Shown: positions 31,233-42,261, counted from the stretch's first letter. The stretch: DNA of 64,000 nt from Yersinia aldovae ATCC 35236 (GCF_000173735.1 NZ_ACCB01000014.1:37403-101402); one strand, 5' to 3'. Program-made: numbers and translations. Notes: generated from the letters alone by a model not told the origin.

Positions 31233-31556
31233 TCACTCCTTGGAAACACAAGAAGATTCAGAATTGAATTTAAAAACGAACGTGCCTCCCAACGCTGCTG
31301 CATAACGGCTTAACGTTGTGAGGTTGGGCGAAATAATACCTTTCTCCATGCGGCTAATGTTTTGCTTCTTTAGCCCCGCGCGCAGGGCGACATCCTCCTG
31401 AGTCAAGTTGCATCGCTGACGAGCCGCCTTCAGCTCAGTCATCATCGCCTGCCGGATCTGTAAATCGGTATAGGCATCATTTACCTGAGGCTGACTCAAT
31501 GCAGTGGCTTTCACCTCACTGAAGGGTATGACATCAAAATCATCTTGTTTTTTCAT
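31233..31556 (-). CDS. HTH antitoxin of HigBA-type pair
   Basis: A 107-residue protein with a C-terminal Xre/Cro helix-turn-helix (NLTQEDVALRAGLKKQNISR, residues 54-73) and a flexible N-terminus. It overlaps the upstream toxin gene by an ATGA junction, so the pair is translated together, with the toxin first, as in HigBA modules. It likely neutralises the toxin and represses the operon. Confidence 0.75.
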   Translation of the reverse strand: MKKQDDFDVIPFSEVKATALSQPQVNDAYTDLQIRQAMMTELKAARQRCNLTQEDVALRAGLKKQNISRMEKGIISPNLTTLSRYAAALGGTFVFKFNSESSCVSKE

Positions 31557-31882
31557 GACTGCAATCTCCGTTTGAGTTCCTTCATACGCCGGTAGGCCAA
31601 TATCAGGGTTCGTCTCGGGGTTTTTGGCGTCTTTTTCTGTAGAATATGGATGATATAAACCTGCCGATTCGCGTGATAAAAGAAAAAACCACGCCCGATC
31701 CCCTCCTTTGCACTGACACGCAGCTCCTTTAGCCCCTGGCCGATATCCCTGACTTCCGGTTCCCGTAATTCATGACCATAAGCCTCCAGCTCATCCATCG
31801 CTTTAATCAATGCCGCCTGAATACCCGCGGGCAACTTTAATAGCTCCCTTTGTGCCAAACGCAACACACTAATCTCATACAT
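31553..31882 (-). CDS. RelE/HigB-like toxin (Gp49/DUF891 family)
   Basis: A 109-residue protein of the phage-derived Gp49-like/HigB toxin type, related to RelE mRNA interferases: EISVLRLAQRELLKLP, KELRVSAKEGIGRGFFFY and IIHILQKKTPKTPRRTLILA. Such toxins cut mRNA at the ribosome. The start at 31882 is chosen because AGGA lies 7 bases upstream and the family begins there; a longer in-frame start at 31933 adds 17 residues and fits less well. Antitoxin gene follows with a 4-base overlap. The pair sits between ydgD and hrpA. Confidence 0.75.
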   Translation of the reverse strand: MYEISVLRLAQRELLKLPAGIQAALIKAMDELEAYGHELREPEVRDIGQGLKELRVSAKEGIGRGFFFYHANRQVYIIHILQKKTPKTPRRTLILAYRRMKELKRRLQS

Positions 31883-32160
31883 AAGCCATCCTTGCTCGGT
31901 GAAAACTCTAACAAACTCACCATAAGTAATCAAATATGGTGACCAAAATCAGACAAACTTTGTGCACGCTGCACGTTTGTTGACGCAGGTATACTGTCAG
32001 CAAGTGACTCACACAATAACTCCGCGGCCAGATAGCCGTGTTAATTCACTATTCTGGAAATGCCTCGCATCGTAACGGGTGATTTTCATTGATTACATTG
32101 GGGTTTACGTTATGAACTATAAGGATAATGTTATAAGGGAGGCGGAACGAGCGGATAAAC

Positions 32161-32195
32161 TCAGCGCCCGAATGTACTCTGCTTTCGGGCGCTGA
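32161..32195 (-). terminator. Hairpin downstream of hrpA
   Basis: TCAGCGCCCGAA (32161-32172) pairs perfectly with TTCGGGCGCTGA (32184-32195), 28 bases after the hrpA stop. On the minus strand the next bases are GTTTATCC, a poor U-tract. Confidence 0.6.
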
Positions 32196-32222
32196 AAATG
32201 ACGGTTTAAATAGACTGAGGTA

Positions 32223-35200
32223 TTAGATGGAGAGTTGCTCAATCGTTTGTAAAATACGCTTATCCGATATTGGATAAGGCGTCCCGAGTTGTTGGGCAAA
32301 CAGACTGACGCGCAACTCTTCAATCATCCAGCGCACTTCTTTTACCTCTTCATCCTGCTGGCGTTTGGGTGGCAACTTGGTGAGCCATTGCTGCCACATT
32401 TTCTGAATGTGTTCTACCCGCACCATTTGGGCGCGGTCACGATGAGGGTCCACCGCCAGTTTCTCCAGTCGGCGCTCTATGGCGCGCAAATACCGCAGCG
32501 TATCTGGCAGACGTTTCCAGCCGTTATTGGTCACAAAACCACGATAAATCAAATCGCCAAGCTGCGCTTTGATATCCGACAGTGCCAGAGCCTGAGAAAT
32601 ATCAACCCGCCCTTTTAAACGCTTGTTGATACTGAATACCATCGTCAGGATCTGCTCAACCTGTTGCGCGATATCGACCACCGTTTCATTCAGTTCGGCG
32701 CGAACTTTCTCCTGTAGATGCGCAAAATCCGCCTCCTGCCAAACCGGGCCACCATATTGCGCAACCAGTTTATCCACACCACAGGCGATACAATCATCAA
32801 TTAAATCCATTACTTTGCCATAGGTATTAAAATACAACCCCAGCTTGGATTTGTTCGGCAGTTTTTCGTGCAAATACTTGATAGGAGAAGGAATATTTAG
32901 CAATAATAAACGGCGCGTCCCCTGCCACATCGCTTGCTGCTGCTGGGATTCGTTATCGAACAGGCGGATCGCCACACTGTCTTTCTCATCCACCAATGCG
33001 GGATAGGCTTTAACTTCGTAACCGCCACGGCGTTGCTCATAGCACACCGGCAAGTCACCAAAGCTCCAAATGTGCAGATCATTTTGTTCAATACCATCAT
33101 CGGCAACCGCAGAAAGGGTTTCTTGTACTTTTTCCTGCAATTGTAACTTCAGTGCAGCAAGATCTTTGCCTTCTCGTAAGGTACGATTTTTATCATCCAG
33201 TACCCGGAACGTCATTTTAAGATGGTCAGGCACTTGATCCCACTGCCACGCTTCTCGTGACACTGTCACGCCAGTCATGCGCCGCAGTTCGCGCTCCAGC
33301 GCATCCAGCAGGCCAGTTTCCAACGGTGTTACTCGCGCTAAAAATGCTTCAGCGTAGTTGGGCGCAGGCACAAAATTACGCCGCACTGGTTTTGGCAGAG
33401 ATTTGATCAGTGCGATTACCCGTTCACGGCGGATACCTGGAATTTGCCAGTCAAAACCCTGCTCTTGAATTTGGTTGAGGATTTGTAACGGTATATGGAC
33501 CGTGACACCATCGGCATCCGTGCCTGGTTCAAATTGATAGGATAAGCGCAGTTTGATTGAACCTTGATACCAAAAATTGGGGTAATCCAATGGGTTAACT
33601 TTGTTCGCACCATCCTTGATAAGCATGGTTTTCTCAAAGTTAAGCAATTCTGGCTGTGTCTGGCTGGTTTTCTTCCACCAGCTATCAAAATGACGGGCAG
33701 AAATTACGTCACGGCCAATGCGCTGATCGTAAAAGTTAAACAGTGTTTCATCATCAACCAGAATGTCACGCCGACGTGATTTATGTTCCAGCTCTTCGAC
33801 TTCTGCCAATAACTTGAGATTGGCACGGAAGAAGGCATGACGCGTCTGCCAATCCCCTTCCACTAAGCCATGCCGGATAAACAGTTCGCGACACAGCGGC
33901 GGATCAATCGGGCCGTAATTGATCTTACGCTCCGCCACAATCGGTAAGCCAAATAAGGTCACTTTTTCGCAGGCCATGACCGCACCCTGCGCTTTTTCCC
34001 AATGTGGGTCACTGTAATGGTGTTTCACCAAATGCTGCGCCAGGGGTTCGATCCATTCCGGTTCAATGCGCGCCGCAATGCGCCCCCACAGGCGGCTAGT
34101 CTCAACCAGTTCCGCCACCATCACCCATTTAGGCGGTTTTTTGAATAACCCAGAACCTGGGAAAACTGCAAAGCGGGCATTACGTGCGCCGGTAAACTCT
34201 TGCTTTTCAACATCTTTCTGGCCGATATGCGAGAGTAGACCGGTCAATATCGCGCTATGGACACTGCGATAATCCGCCACGACACTGTTAACCGGTATCC
34301 CCAGCTCTTTCACCACCTGACGTAGTTGCGTGTAGATATCCTGCCATTCGCGCACCCGCAGATAGTTAAGGAAATCACTGCGACATAGCTTACGAAACTG
34401 CGCCGAAGACAACGCTTTTTGCTGCTCTTTCAGGTAATCCCATAAGTTAACAAAAGCGAGGAAATCCGAGTCTTTATCAGCAAAACGGCGATGTTTTTCA
34501 TCGGATGCCTGCTGCTTATCCATTGGCCGTTCGCGAGGATCTTGAATCGAGAGCGCAGAAGTAATGATCATCAGCTCACGGACACTGCCGCTTCGCTGTG
34601 CTTCCAACACCATACGCGCCAACCGTGGATCAACCGGTAACTGTGCCAACTGCCGTCCTAACGGCGTCAGTTGTTGATGGCCATTACTGGCGGTTTGTAT
34701 CGCCCCCAGTTCTTCCAGCAGGCGCACGCCATCCTGGATATTACGCTTATCTGGCGCTTCAACAAACGGGAATGCCGCAATATCACCCAAACCGAGTGAG
34801 GTCATTTGCAGAATAACTGACGCCAGATTGGTACGCAGAATCTCGGGATCGGTAAATTCAGGGCGAGAGAGGAAATCCTGCTCTGCGTAGAGGCGGATAC
34901 AGATACCATCGGAGACACGGCCACAGCGCCCTTTGCGCTGATTGGCCGACGCCTGGGATACCGGTTCAATCGGTAAGCGTTGCACCTTGGTGCGGAAGCT
35001 ATAACGGCTGATACGCGCCGTGCCGGGATCAATCACATATTTGATCCCCGGCACCGTTAGCGACGTTTCAGCCACGTTGGTCGCCAGCACAATGCGCCGC
35101 CCATGATGAGACTGAAATACCCGATTCTGCTCGCTATTTGATAAGCGGGCGTACAGCGGCAACACTTCGGTATGTGGCAAATTTTGCTTCATCAGCGCAT

Positions 35201-36110
35201 CGGCGGTATCGCGAATTTCACGCTCGCCGCTCATAAAGATCAAAATGTCACCGGGGCTTTCCCGCCCCAGTTCATCTACCGCATCAAAAATAGCTTGTAG
35301 CTGATCGCGCTCAACATCATCGGCGTCATCAACGACCGGACGGTAACGCACCTCCACCGGATAGGTACGGCCAGAAACCTCAATGATCGGCGCATTATTG
35401 AAATGACGTGAGAAACGCTGTGGATCGATGGTTGCAGAGGTAATAATGACTTTCAAGTCTGGCCGTTTGGGTAATAACTCCCGCAGATAACCCAGAATGA
35501 AATCAATATTCAGGCTACGTTCATGAGCCTCATCAATGATCAAGGTGTCATATTGCAGCAGCAGACGGTCTTGCTGAATCTCCGCCAGTAAAATGCCGTC
35601 GGTCATTAATTTGACCAGCGTGTTCTCGCCAACCTGATCATTAAAACGGACTTTATAACCGACACAACCGCCGAGCGTCGTGTCCAACTCTTCGGCAATG
35701 CGGTTTGCGACGGTGCGTGCCGCCAGACGCCGTGGTTGGGTATGGCCGATCACCCCTTTCACGCCACGCCCCAGCTCCAGGCAGATTTTCGGTATCTGCG
35801 TCGTTTTACCGGAGCCGGTTTCACCGGCAACAATCACCACCTGATGGTCACGGATGGCGTTATAGATATCCGGTTTTTTCTGGCTAACCGGCAAATTTTC
35901 AGGGTAGGTAATTGCAGGGCAAGCAGCACGACGGCTATTGACCCGCTGCATGGCAACGCCAAGCTCTGTTTCGATTTCGCGGGTAAAGGCTGCCACGGCG
36001 TCGGGATCATTGATTTTTCGTGCGCCTTGCAGCCGACGCCGCATACGCTGTTGGTCACGGAGCATCAACTCACCAAGTTGGGTGGATAACGCTGCGAGCG
36101 AAGATTTCAC
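32223..36110 (-). CDS. hrpA: ATP-dependent RNA helicase HrpA
   Basis: DEAH-box helicase, 1295 residues (E. coli 1300). It has the Walker A GETGSGKT (residues 96-103), the DEAH motif in IIDEAHERSLN, SAT motif III, motif VI QRKGRCGRV, then the helicase-associated and OB-fold regions and a long C-terminal extension. HrpA rescues stalled ribosomes and is involved in fimbrial mRNA processing in E. coli. It is monocistronic, divergent from azoR. Confidence 0.96.
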   Translation of the reverse strand: MKSSLAALSTQLGELMLRDQQRMRRRLQGARKINDPDAVAAFTREIETELGVAMQRVNSRRAACPAITYPENLPVSQKKPDIYNAIRDHQVVIVAGETGSGKTTQIPKICLELGRGVKGVIGHTQPRRLAARTVANRIAEELDTTLGGCVGYKVRFNDQVGENTLVKLMTDGILLAEIQQDRLLLQYDTLIIDEAHERSLNIDFILGYLRELLPKRPDLKVIITSATIDPQRFSRHFNNAPIIEVSGRTYPVEVRYRPVVDDADDVERDQLQAIFDAVDELGRESPGDILIFMSGEREIRDTADALMKQNLPHTEVLPLYARLSNSEQNRVFQSHHGRRIVLATNVAETSLTVPGIKYVIDPGTARISRYSFRTKVQRLPIEPVSQASANQRKGRCGRVSDGICIRLYAEQDFLSRPEFTDPEILRTNLASVILQMTSLGLGDIAAFPFVEAPDKRNIQDGVRLLEELGAIQTASNGHQQLTPLGRQLAQLPVDPRLARMVLEAQRSGSVRELMIITSALSIQDPRERPMDKQQASDEKHRRFADKDSDFLAFVNLWDYLKEQQKALSSAQFRKLCRSDFLNYLRVREWQDIYTQLRQVVKELGIPVNSVVADYRSVHSAILTGLLSHIGQKDVEKQEFTGARNARFAVFPGSGLFKKPPKWVMVAELVETSRLWGRIAARIEPEWIEPLAQHLVKHHYSDPHWEKAQGAVMACEKVTLFGLPIVAERKINYGPIDPPLCRELFIRHGLVEGDWQTRHAFFRANLKLLAEVEELEHKSRRRDILVDDETLFNFYDQRIGRDVISARHFDSWWKKTSQTQPELLNFEKTMLIKDGANKVNPLDYPNFWYQGSIKLRLSYQFEPGTDADGVTVHIPLQILNQIQEQGFDWQIPGIRRERVIALIKSLPKPVRRNFVPAPNYAEAFLARVTPLETGLLDALERELRRMTGVTVSREAWQWDQVPDHLKMTFRVLDDKNRTLREGKDLAALKLQLQEKVQETLSAVADDGIEQNDLHIWSFGDLPVCYEQRRGGYEVKAYPALVDEKDSVAIRLFDNESQQQQAMWQGTRRLLLLNIPSPIKYLHEKLPNKSKLGLYFNTYGKVMDLIDDCIACGVDKLVAQYGGPVWQEADFAHLQEKVRAELNETVVDIAQQVEQILTMVFSINKRLKGRVDISQALALSDIKAQLGDLIYRGFVTNNGWKRLPDTLRYLRAIERRLEKLAVDPHRDRAQMVRVEHIQKMWQQWLTKLPPKRQQDEEVKEVRWMIEELRVSLFAQQLGTPYPISDKRILQTIEQLSI

Positions 36111-37063
<953 letters not shown>

Positions 37064-37159
37064 TGAATCACTTTTGCGCAATGGCGGGTATCTTCGTCAA
37101 GCGCCACTGAAAATGACCGTGTATTACCCTCGTTTTACCCATAGTGTCATTTGATCATT

Positions 37160-37183
37160 GCGCGCCTTCGGGCGCGCTTTTTT
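37160..37183 (+). terminator. Terminator after azoR
   Basis: GCGCGCC and GGCGCGC form a 7-bp stem with a TTCG tetraloop, then six Ts. Confidence 0.9.
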
Positions 37184-37247
37184 CTGGCGGGTGCCGCGTT
37201 AAACGACGGCTTGCCTTGTCTTAACTCGCACGATTCGTTCCGCGTGG

Positions 37248-37619
37248 TCAGCGTCGCATCCACTGACCGTTAATGCCACGCACATATTCACCGGGAGCTG
37301 CGCGGTTAACCAGCTTCTGCCCTGCTAATTTGGCGACATCCTCGGTAGAGATATGGTTTTTCTGGGCGACTTCCTGGTACTTCTCGGTTCGCGCAATATT
37401 GATCTGCTCCACCAACGCCAGCGTTTCAGCATCTTTTTTCACCGCCGCCAGATAACCGTTCAGCGTTTCCCCTACCCGGCCTTGCTGCTTTGCTTGCTCT
37501 AGTGTCAAGGCAAACGCCATTGAACTGAACAGCAGGCTGCCTGCCAAGGCCATATAACACACTATTGCACCAAACTGCCGCGATCTCGCACCAATCCAGG
37601 CTGAAATTTGCTTTGTCAT
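37248..37619 (-). CDS. ydbL: YdbL, DUF1318 periplasmic protein
   Basis: A 123-residue exported protein. The N-terminus is longer than E. coli's (about 108) and includes a signal segment YMALAGSLLFSSMAFA. The mature part LTLEQAKQQGRVGETLNGYL and the C-terminal PGEYVRGINGQWMRR match YdbL/DUF1318. It is the third gene of ydbH-ynbE-ydbL; in E. coli YdbL modulates the YdbH-YnbE envelope bridge. Nine bases separate it from ynbE. Confidence 0.9.
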   Translation of the reverse strand: MTKQISAWIGARSRQFGAIVCYMALAGSLLFSSMAFALTLEQAKQQGRVGETLNGYLAAVKKDAETLALVEQINIARTEKYQEVAQKNHISTEDVAKLAGQKLVNRAAPGEYVRGINGQWMRR

Positions 37620-37628
37620 ATTGGCTCC

Positions 37629-37823
37629 CTAAAACAGATTGGATTGATTTTTCAGCAAACTTTCCACATCTTTGTCCACTTTGATCTGGATCTCATGCTC
37701 AATCTTGACGTTCATATTGATAGTGATGGGTTTTTCAGGAGTCGCGACTTCAAGGCGTACACAGCCACTGAGCAGTAAAATACCCAGTGCTATCGCCATA
37801 CGTTCCGCTGTTAAGTTCTTCAT
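37629..37823 (-). CDS. ynbE: YnbE outer-membrane lipoprotein
   Basis: A 64-residue lipoprotein: a short signal ending in the lipobox LLSGC (Cys21), then EVATPEKPITINMNVKIEHE, identical in style to E. coli YnbE. The start at 37823 overlaps the ydbH stop (ATGA), with AAGGA upstream; the longer reading frame extends 30 codons into ydbH and is not used. In E. coli YnbE forms beta-strand stacks that link the AsmA-like YdbH to the outer membrane. Confidence 0.92.
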   Translation of the reverse strand: MKNLTAERMAIALGILLLSGCVRLEVATPEKPITINMNVKIEHEIQIKVDKDVESLLKNQSNLF

Positions 37824-40486
37824 TCCTTGGTCCTCGCCGATGTTTTTGGTTGAGATAAATGGGCAGGTTGTAATGAAATGGCCGGTTGCGCTGAAAGCAT
37901 TTGTTGTAGCCATTCTTGTAAATTGTCGCCAAAACGCAGGCTACGCCAGAGCTGGAATACATTTTCCTGATGCTGGTAATTGAGTATTATCTCACGCTTA
38001 TTATTTTTCTGCGTATTCACGCCATGAATTTTTGAACTGAGCGTCAAGTGACCCAGGTTATCCAAGTCCACTTTGGCATAAGAATGATAAATCTCCATGT
38101 AGCGCAGCCAGTCAATTGCGGTGCCGGCCACCAGATTACTCTCACTGATCGAATTGGCCAGGTCAGGGTCCAACCGCAAAGTCACCATGCCATCATTGGC
38201 AATCCAGCCATTGCGCACCAGCCATTGCGGGTTATTAAGGTAGAGCGGCAACTCACCATTCACTTTGCCTGACATAGCAAACTGCTTCGGTTGTAATACG
38301 GTAAACAGTGCGCTGAGGTCGATGGCGTTTAGCTTCAGCACTGCGGCATCATGTTGCGGCAAACGTAATGCCGACAAACTCATATGCCCATTGAGGATAT
38401 CCATACCGACATTGCTTAAGGTTAACGGCGCACCTTCTGAGTAAGGGTAAGTACCTTGCAAATCAGCGGTAATATTCTGCATTTCGAATAAGTTGTTAAG
38501 CGCAGCAATCCGCAGCATGACCGGTTCTTTCGCCCCCAACTGCCAGTGGTGATTTTTCAATCGGTAGGACATAACAAAGTCCAAACCACTCAGCTCGCCG
38601 TCTTTCAGCCACATCCCACCGTTCTTCACCACCCAGTGCCCACCGGCGGTAAAACCTTGCTCACGCGCGGCCGAGAATGCGGCCTGTGCATAGAACTCAC
38701 CATCACGCAGTTTGATGCCAAGCTCTTCAGAGATAAGTGGCTGGAATACCATCAACGACTGTTTAGGCCACCAGCCCTCACCGCGTAAGCGCTCCCCATC
38801 CCAACGACCGCGCAGCGGGATAGGCCCGATAGTGTTGGCCTGTAACTGCCCCTGCCACAGAAAACTGTCCAGATCACGGCCATTGAGTTGCAATGAGAGC
38901 ACCGCTGGCGGCAGATAACCCCCGCCATCACTGAATGCCACTTTCTTAGCGACCAATTCAAGACCGGCAATAAACGCCGGATGATGGTTATCACGCTGCC
39001 AGGTCAACGGCTTCGTTAATGTCAGGCGTGGTGCTTCGACTTTGACCAAGCCATATTGCAAGTGATCAAAACCGGTTGATAGCTTATCGACGGTGATCAC
39101 CCTGTCGTGCCAACTCCCCTTGCCTGCCATATCCCAACGGGCAGCCAGCGGTGGCAGATTACCATTCCCCCAATAACGCCATTGCCAGTGACCTTTATCG
39201 GGCCAGAACGCCTGCGCCTGACCATCCAGATGCAGATTGAAATTGCCCCAATAGCGGTCTTGCGCATCGACGATAGCCTGTAAACGCCCGGTAACCCCCT
39301 GCGCAGTGACTTTGACGCCAGCCAGCGGCCAGCGGGCATCTCTTATGCGCAATTCAGGGGTTACATTACCATGCGCACGCAGCAACGCGCCCGGATACAG
39401 CACCCAGGTGGGGTTCAGCACCGAACCGCTGAACACGCCGGGAAGCGTGGCGTTCAAAATCATTCTTTCCAGATTCGCCTGCCCGCTGAGCTGGAACTTT
39501 AAATCACTGTTAATCATGCTCAGATTACCGGGGCCAACGGTCAATACCGCATTGCCTTTGCCACTCTTACCGGAGGTGATCACATTGATGCGGGCATCAA
39601 TCGAGGTCTGTTCCAGACCGTTATCCCAGTCATGTAAGGTCAGGTTAACCCCACCACTCAGGGGTTGCTGGCCGTAAGGCCATTGCCATTGCCCTGCCAC
39701 TATCTGAATCTGATTGGTTGAAACCTGCCACGGAAAATGGGCCAGCGGTTGGCTGTCACCTTGCTCCGTCAACGTTAATACCCCGTGCTGTTGCTGCCAG
39801 TTCAGGTTCAGCAACAACGGCTTAGAGAGATAACCGGTGGTCAATACCCCCGCCAGCGCACCTTGACTCGGCCAGTCATCCAGTGACAGCGGAACCTTGA
39901 TCTTACCGCGCAGTTGGAAGGGTTGTGGCGTGCCGGGTACCGCAATAGAGAATTGATGCAAGTTAAGTTGCTGCTGCTCATCCAACGTGGCGGCAAAACT
40001 GAGCTGCTGGCCCTGATAGCGCAGTTCCTGTGTCAACTTACCTTTCGAAGAGAGCGTCAGTTTGCCGGCATATTGCTGCCACGGCGTTATCAGCAAATTG
40101 CCAATATTCAGATCCAGCCGCGATAGTTGTTGCTGCCAGTGAGCCAGGTCTTGCGGTGCGCTGTCAGCACTGGAGGGAAGCTGACTCAGGCAGGCAGTAT
40201 CCAGTGCCACTTTATCAGCACCCAGTTGCCAGCGGCCCAGATGATAAGCCACACTCAGTTGGGAGATATTGGTTAGCGTGCAGCCCTGCGCCAGATAACT
40301 CAGTTGGTCAATACGCAGTGCGCCATCATGCCAAACTGGCGCGTGTGCCACTCTCAGTTGAGTTCCGACGGGCAGCCAGTATTGCGCGACTTTGGGTAAC
40401 CACTGAGGCAGGGTTTTCCATAATACCAGCAGAGAAATTACCCCTATCAATAACAACCAACCCACTATTTTTGCGCATTTAGTCAT
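37820..40486 (-). CDS. ydbH: AsmA-like phospholipid-transport protein YdbH
   Basis: Very long beta-groove protein anchored in the inner membrane by an N-terminal helix (IVGWLLLIGVISLLVLW, residues 7-23), 888 residues (E. coli 879). YdbH with TamB and YhdP moves phospholipids to the outer membrane in E. coli. The start at 40486 has AAGG 7 bases upstream and puts the helix at the N-terminus; the frame is open 18 codons further. Conserved segments WPLAGVKV and SLRFGDNLQEWL occur as in E. coli. It is the first gene of the operon, overlapping ynbE. Confidence 0.93.
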   Translation of the reverse strand: MTKCAKIVGWLLLIGVISLLVLWKTLPQWLPKVAQYWLPVGTQLRVAHAPVWHDGALRIDQLSYLAQGCTLTNISQLSVAYHLGRWQLGADKVALDTACLSQLPSSADSAPQDLAHWQQQLSRLDLNIGNLLITPWQQYAGKLTLSSKGKLTQELRYQGQQLSFAATLDEQQQLNLHQFSIAVPGTPQPFQLRGKIKVPLSLDDWPSQGALAGVLTTGYLSKPLLLNLNWQQQHGVLTLTEQGDSQPLAHFPWQVSTNQIQIVAGQWQWPYGQQPLSGGVNLTLHDWDNGLEQTSIDARINVITSGKSGKGNAVLTVGPGNLSMINSDLKFQLSGQANLERMILNATLPGVFSGSVLNPTWVLYPGALLRAHGNVTPELRIRDARWPLAGVKVTAQGVTGRLQAIVDAQDRYWGNFNLHLDGQAQAFWPDKGHWQWRYWGNGNLPPLAARWDMAGKGSWHDRVITVDKLSTGFDHLQYGLVKVEAPRLTLTKPLTWQRDNHHPAFIAGLELVAKKVAFSDGGGYLPPAVLSLQLNGRDLDSFLWQGQLQANTIGPIPLRGRWDGERLRGEGWWPKQSLMVFQPLISEELGIKLRDGEFYAQAAFSAAREQGFTAGGHWVVKNGGMWLKDGELSGLDFVMSYRLKNHHWQLGAKEPVMLRIAALNNLFEMQNITADLQGTYPYSEGAPLTLSNVGMDILNGHMSLSALRLPQHDAAVLKLNAIDLSALFTVLQPKQFAMSGKVNGELPLYLNNPQWLVRNGWIANDGMVTLRLDPDLANSISESNLVAGTAIDWLRYMEIYHSYAKVDLDNLGHLTLSSKIHGVNTQKNNKREIILNYQHQENVFQLWRSLRFGDNLQEWLQQMLSAQPAISLQPAHLSQPKTSARTKE

Positions 40487-40635
40487 GACTTGCCTTGTTT
40501 TATCACCGACCGGACTCACGTTGTGCTTTAATCCCTGCAAGATACCATAATTGTTATTTATGGTTCATTGTCTCAAATTGTATGATTTATTCAAATATGC
40601 TAGATTGATCACATTATTTTAGCGGAGAAATCACG

Positions 40636-41625
40636 ATGAAATTAGCCGTTTACAGTACCAAACAGTATGACCGTAAATACCTCGAATTGGTCAATAAAGA
40701 TTTTGGCTTTGAATTGGAGTTTTTCGACTTTCTGTTGACCCCGAAAACAGCAAAAATGGCTGAGGGCTGTCAGGCGGTATGTATTTTTGTCAATGATGAT
40801 GGTTGCCGCGAAGTATTAACCGAGCTGGCCGCCGTTGGCGTTAAAATACTCGCTTTGCGCTGTGCGGGTTTTAATAATGTCGATCTGCAAGCCGCTAAAG
40901 AGCTGGGCATTCAGGTTGTCCGTGTTCCGGCTTACTCACCTGAAGCCGTAGCAGAACATGCTGTTGGTATGATGATGAGCCTAAATCGACGCATTCACCG
41001 TGCTTATCAGCGAACCCGTGATGCTAACTTCTCATTAGAGGGGTTGATCGGTTTCAATATGCACAACCGTACTGCGGGGGTGATTGGTACCGGTAAAATT
41101 GGTGTGGCCACCCTGCGTATTTTGAAAGGTTTCGGCATGAACTTACTGGCCTATGATCCGTTTCCAAGCCAACAAGCTCTGGAACTCGGCACTGAATATG
41201 TCGATTTGGATACCTTATACCATAAGTCGGATGTCATCTCGTTGCATTGCCCGATGACAGCAGAGAACCATCACCTGCTCAATAAACAGTCCTTCGATAA
41301 GATGAAAAAAGGCGTCATGATCATCAACACCAGCCGAGGAGGATTGATTGATTCTGCGGCGGCGATCGAAGCCTTAAAACAGCAGAAGATTGGTGCTCTG
41401 GGTATGGACGTTTATGAGAATGAACGTGACCTGTTCTTTGAAGATAAATCCAATGACGTGATTCAGGATGATATTTTCCGCCGCCTCTCTTCCTGCCATA
41501 ACGTGTTATTTACTGGGCATCAGGCATTCCTGACTGAAGAGGCGCTGACCAGTATTTCTAACACCACAATGCAGAATATCGCACAATTGAAAGATAACAA
41601 ACCTTGCCCGAATCTTATTGACTGA
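40636..41625 (+). CDS. ldhA: Fermentative D-lactate dehydrogenase
   Basis: NADH-dependent D-lactate dehydrogenase that regenerates NAD+ by reducing pyruvate in anaerobic growth. It has 329 residues, identical in length to E. coli. The Rossmann motif is GVIGTGKIGVATLR near residue 150, and the catalytic Arg, Glu and His lie in NTSRGG, YENER and FTGHQAF. GGAG lies 9 bases before the ATG. A hairpin follows. In E. coli it is also next to hslJ. Confidence 0.97.
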   Translation: MKLAVYSTKQYDRKYLELVNKDFGFELEFFDFLLTPKTAKMAEGCQAVCIFVNDDGCREVLTELAAVGVKILALRCAGFNNVDLQAAKELGIQVVRVPAYSPEAVAEHAVGMMMSLNRRIHRAYQRTRDANFSLEGLIGFNMHNRTAGVIGTGKIGVATLRILKGFGMNLLAYDPFPSQQALELGTEYVDLDTLYHKSDVISLHCPMTAENHHLLNKQSFDKMKKGVMIINTSRGGLIDSAAAIEALKQQKIGALGMDVYENERDLFFEDKSNDVIQDDIFRRLSSCHNVLFTGHQAFLTEEALTSISNTTMQNIAQLKDNKPCPNLID

Positions 41626-41642
41626 TTAACTATCGCGTATCA

Positions 41643-41674
41643 CTGATAGGGTGTGCAATAAGACACTCTATCAG
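41643..41674 (+). terminator. Hairpin after ldhA
   Basis: CTGATAGGGTGT (41643-41654) and ACACTCTATCAG (41663-41674) form a 12-bp stem with one G-T pair. The following sequence is only weakly T-rich, so termination is likely but not certain. Confidence 0.55.
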
Positions 41675-41826
41675 GGTGCGGTTTATTTGTTATCCCCAAG
41701 ACAGATTAATCCTGAAAACAGCCCTGTGCCGTTATAATAATCTGCATATCAGTTATAATCCCCCGTAATTACCTTATCGTTAGATTTTGACAATAACGAC
41801 ACAACCACACCGCAGCAGGAGATAAC

Positions 41827-42261
41827 ATGAAGAAAATACTTCCCTTCGCCATCGTTGGCGTACTTCTTACAGGATGCGGTATGAGTCAATCCGGCAATGA
41901 CACCACGCGCAGCGTGACTGAAAACGATCTGCTGCATCACAACTTTGTGCTGCTAAGCGTTAATGGTCAAGCCCCGCTAAAAAAACCTGCACCGAGTATT
42001 GAATTCGGCGAAAAAATGCATATTTCCGGCGCGATGTGTAATCGATTTATGGGCCAGGGTGAGCTGAAAGAGGGGGTACTTACTGCCAAAGGGCTGGCAA
42101 GCACCCGGATGCTGTGTGCCGATGAGCAGTTAAATCAGTGGGATGCACTAATTGGCGAAGCATTGGGCAACGGTGTAAAAGTGACCTTAAACAAGGGGCA
42201 GTTAACCCTAAGCAATAATGCTCATACGTTAATTTACCAACAAAAAGACTGGGTAAACTGA
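41827..42261 (+). CDS. hslJ: Heat shock lipoprotein HslJ
   Basis: META-domain lipoprotein, 144 residues, with lipobox LLTGC (Cys17). The META signature runs through FVLLSVNGQAP and GAMCNRFMGQGEL to a C-terminal LSNNAHTLIYQQ. In E. coli HslJ is heat-induced and linked to novobiocin resistance. It has AGGAG 6 bases upstream. It converges with ydbJ across a strong bidirectional hairpin. Confidence 0.92.
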   Translation: MKKILPFAIVGVLLTGCGMSQSGNDTTRSVTENDLLHHNFVLLSVNGQAPLKKPAPSIEFGEKMHISGAMCNRFMGQGELKEGVLTAKGLASTRMLCADEQLNQWDALIGEALGNGVKVTLNKGQLTLSNNAHTLIYQQKDWVN

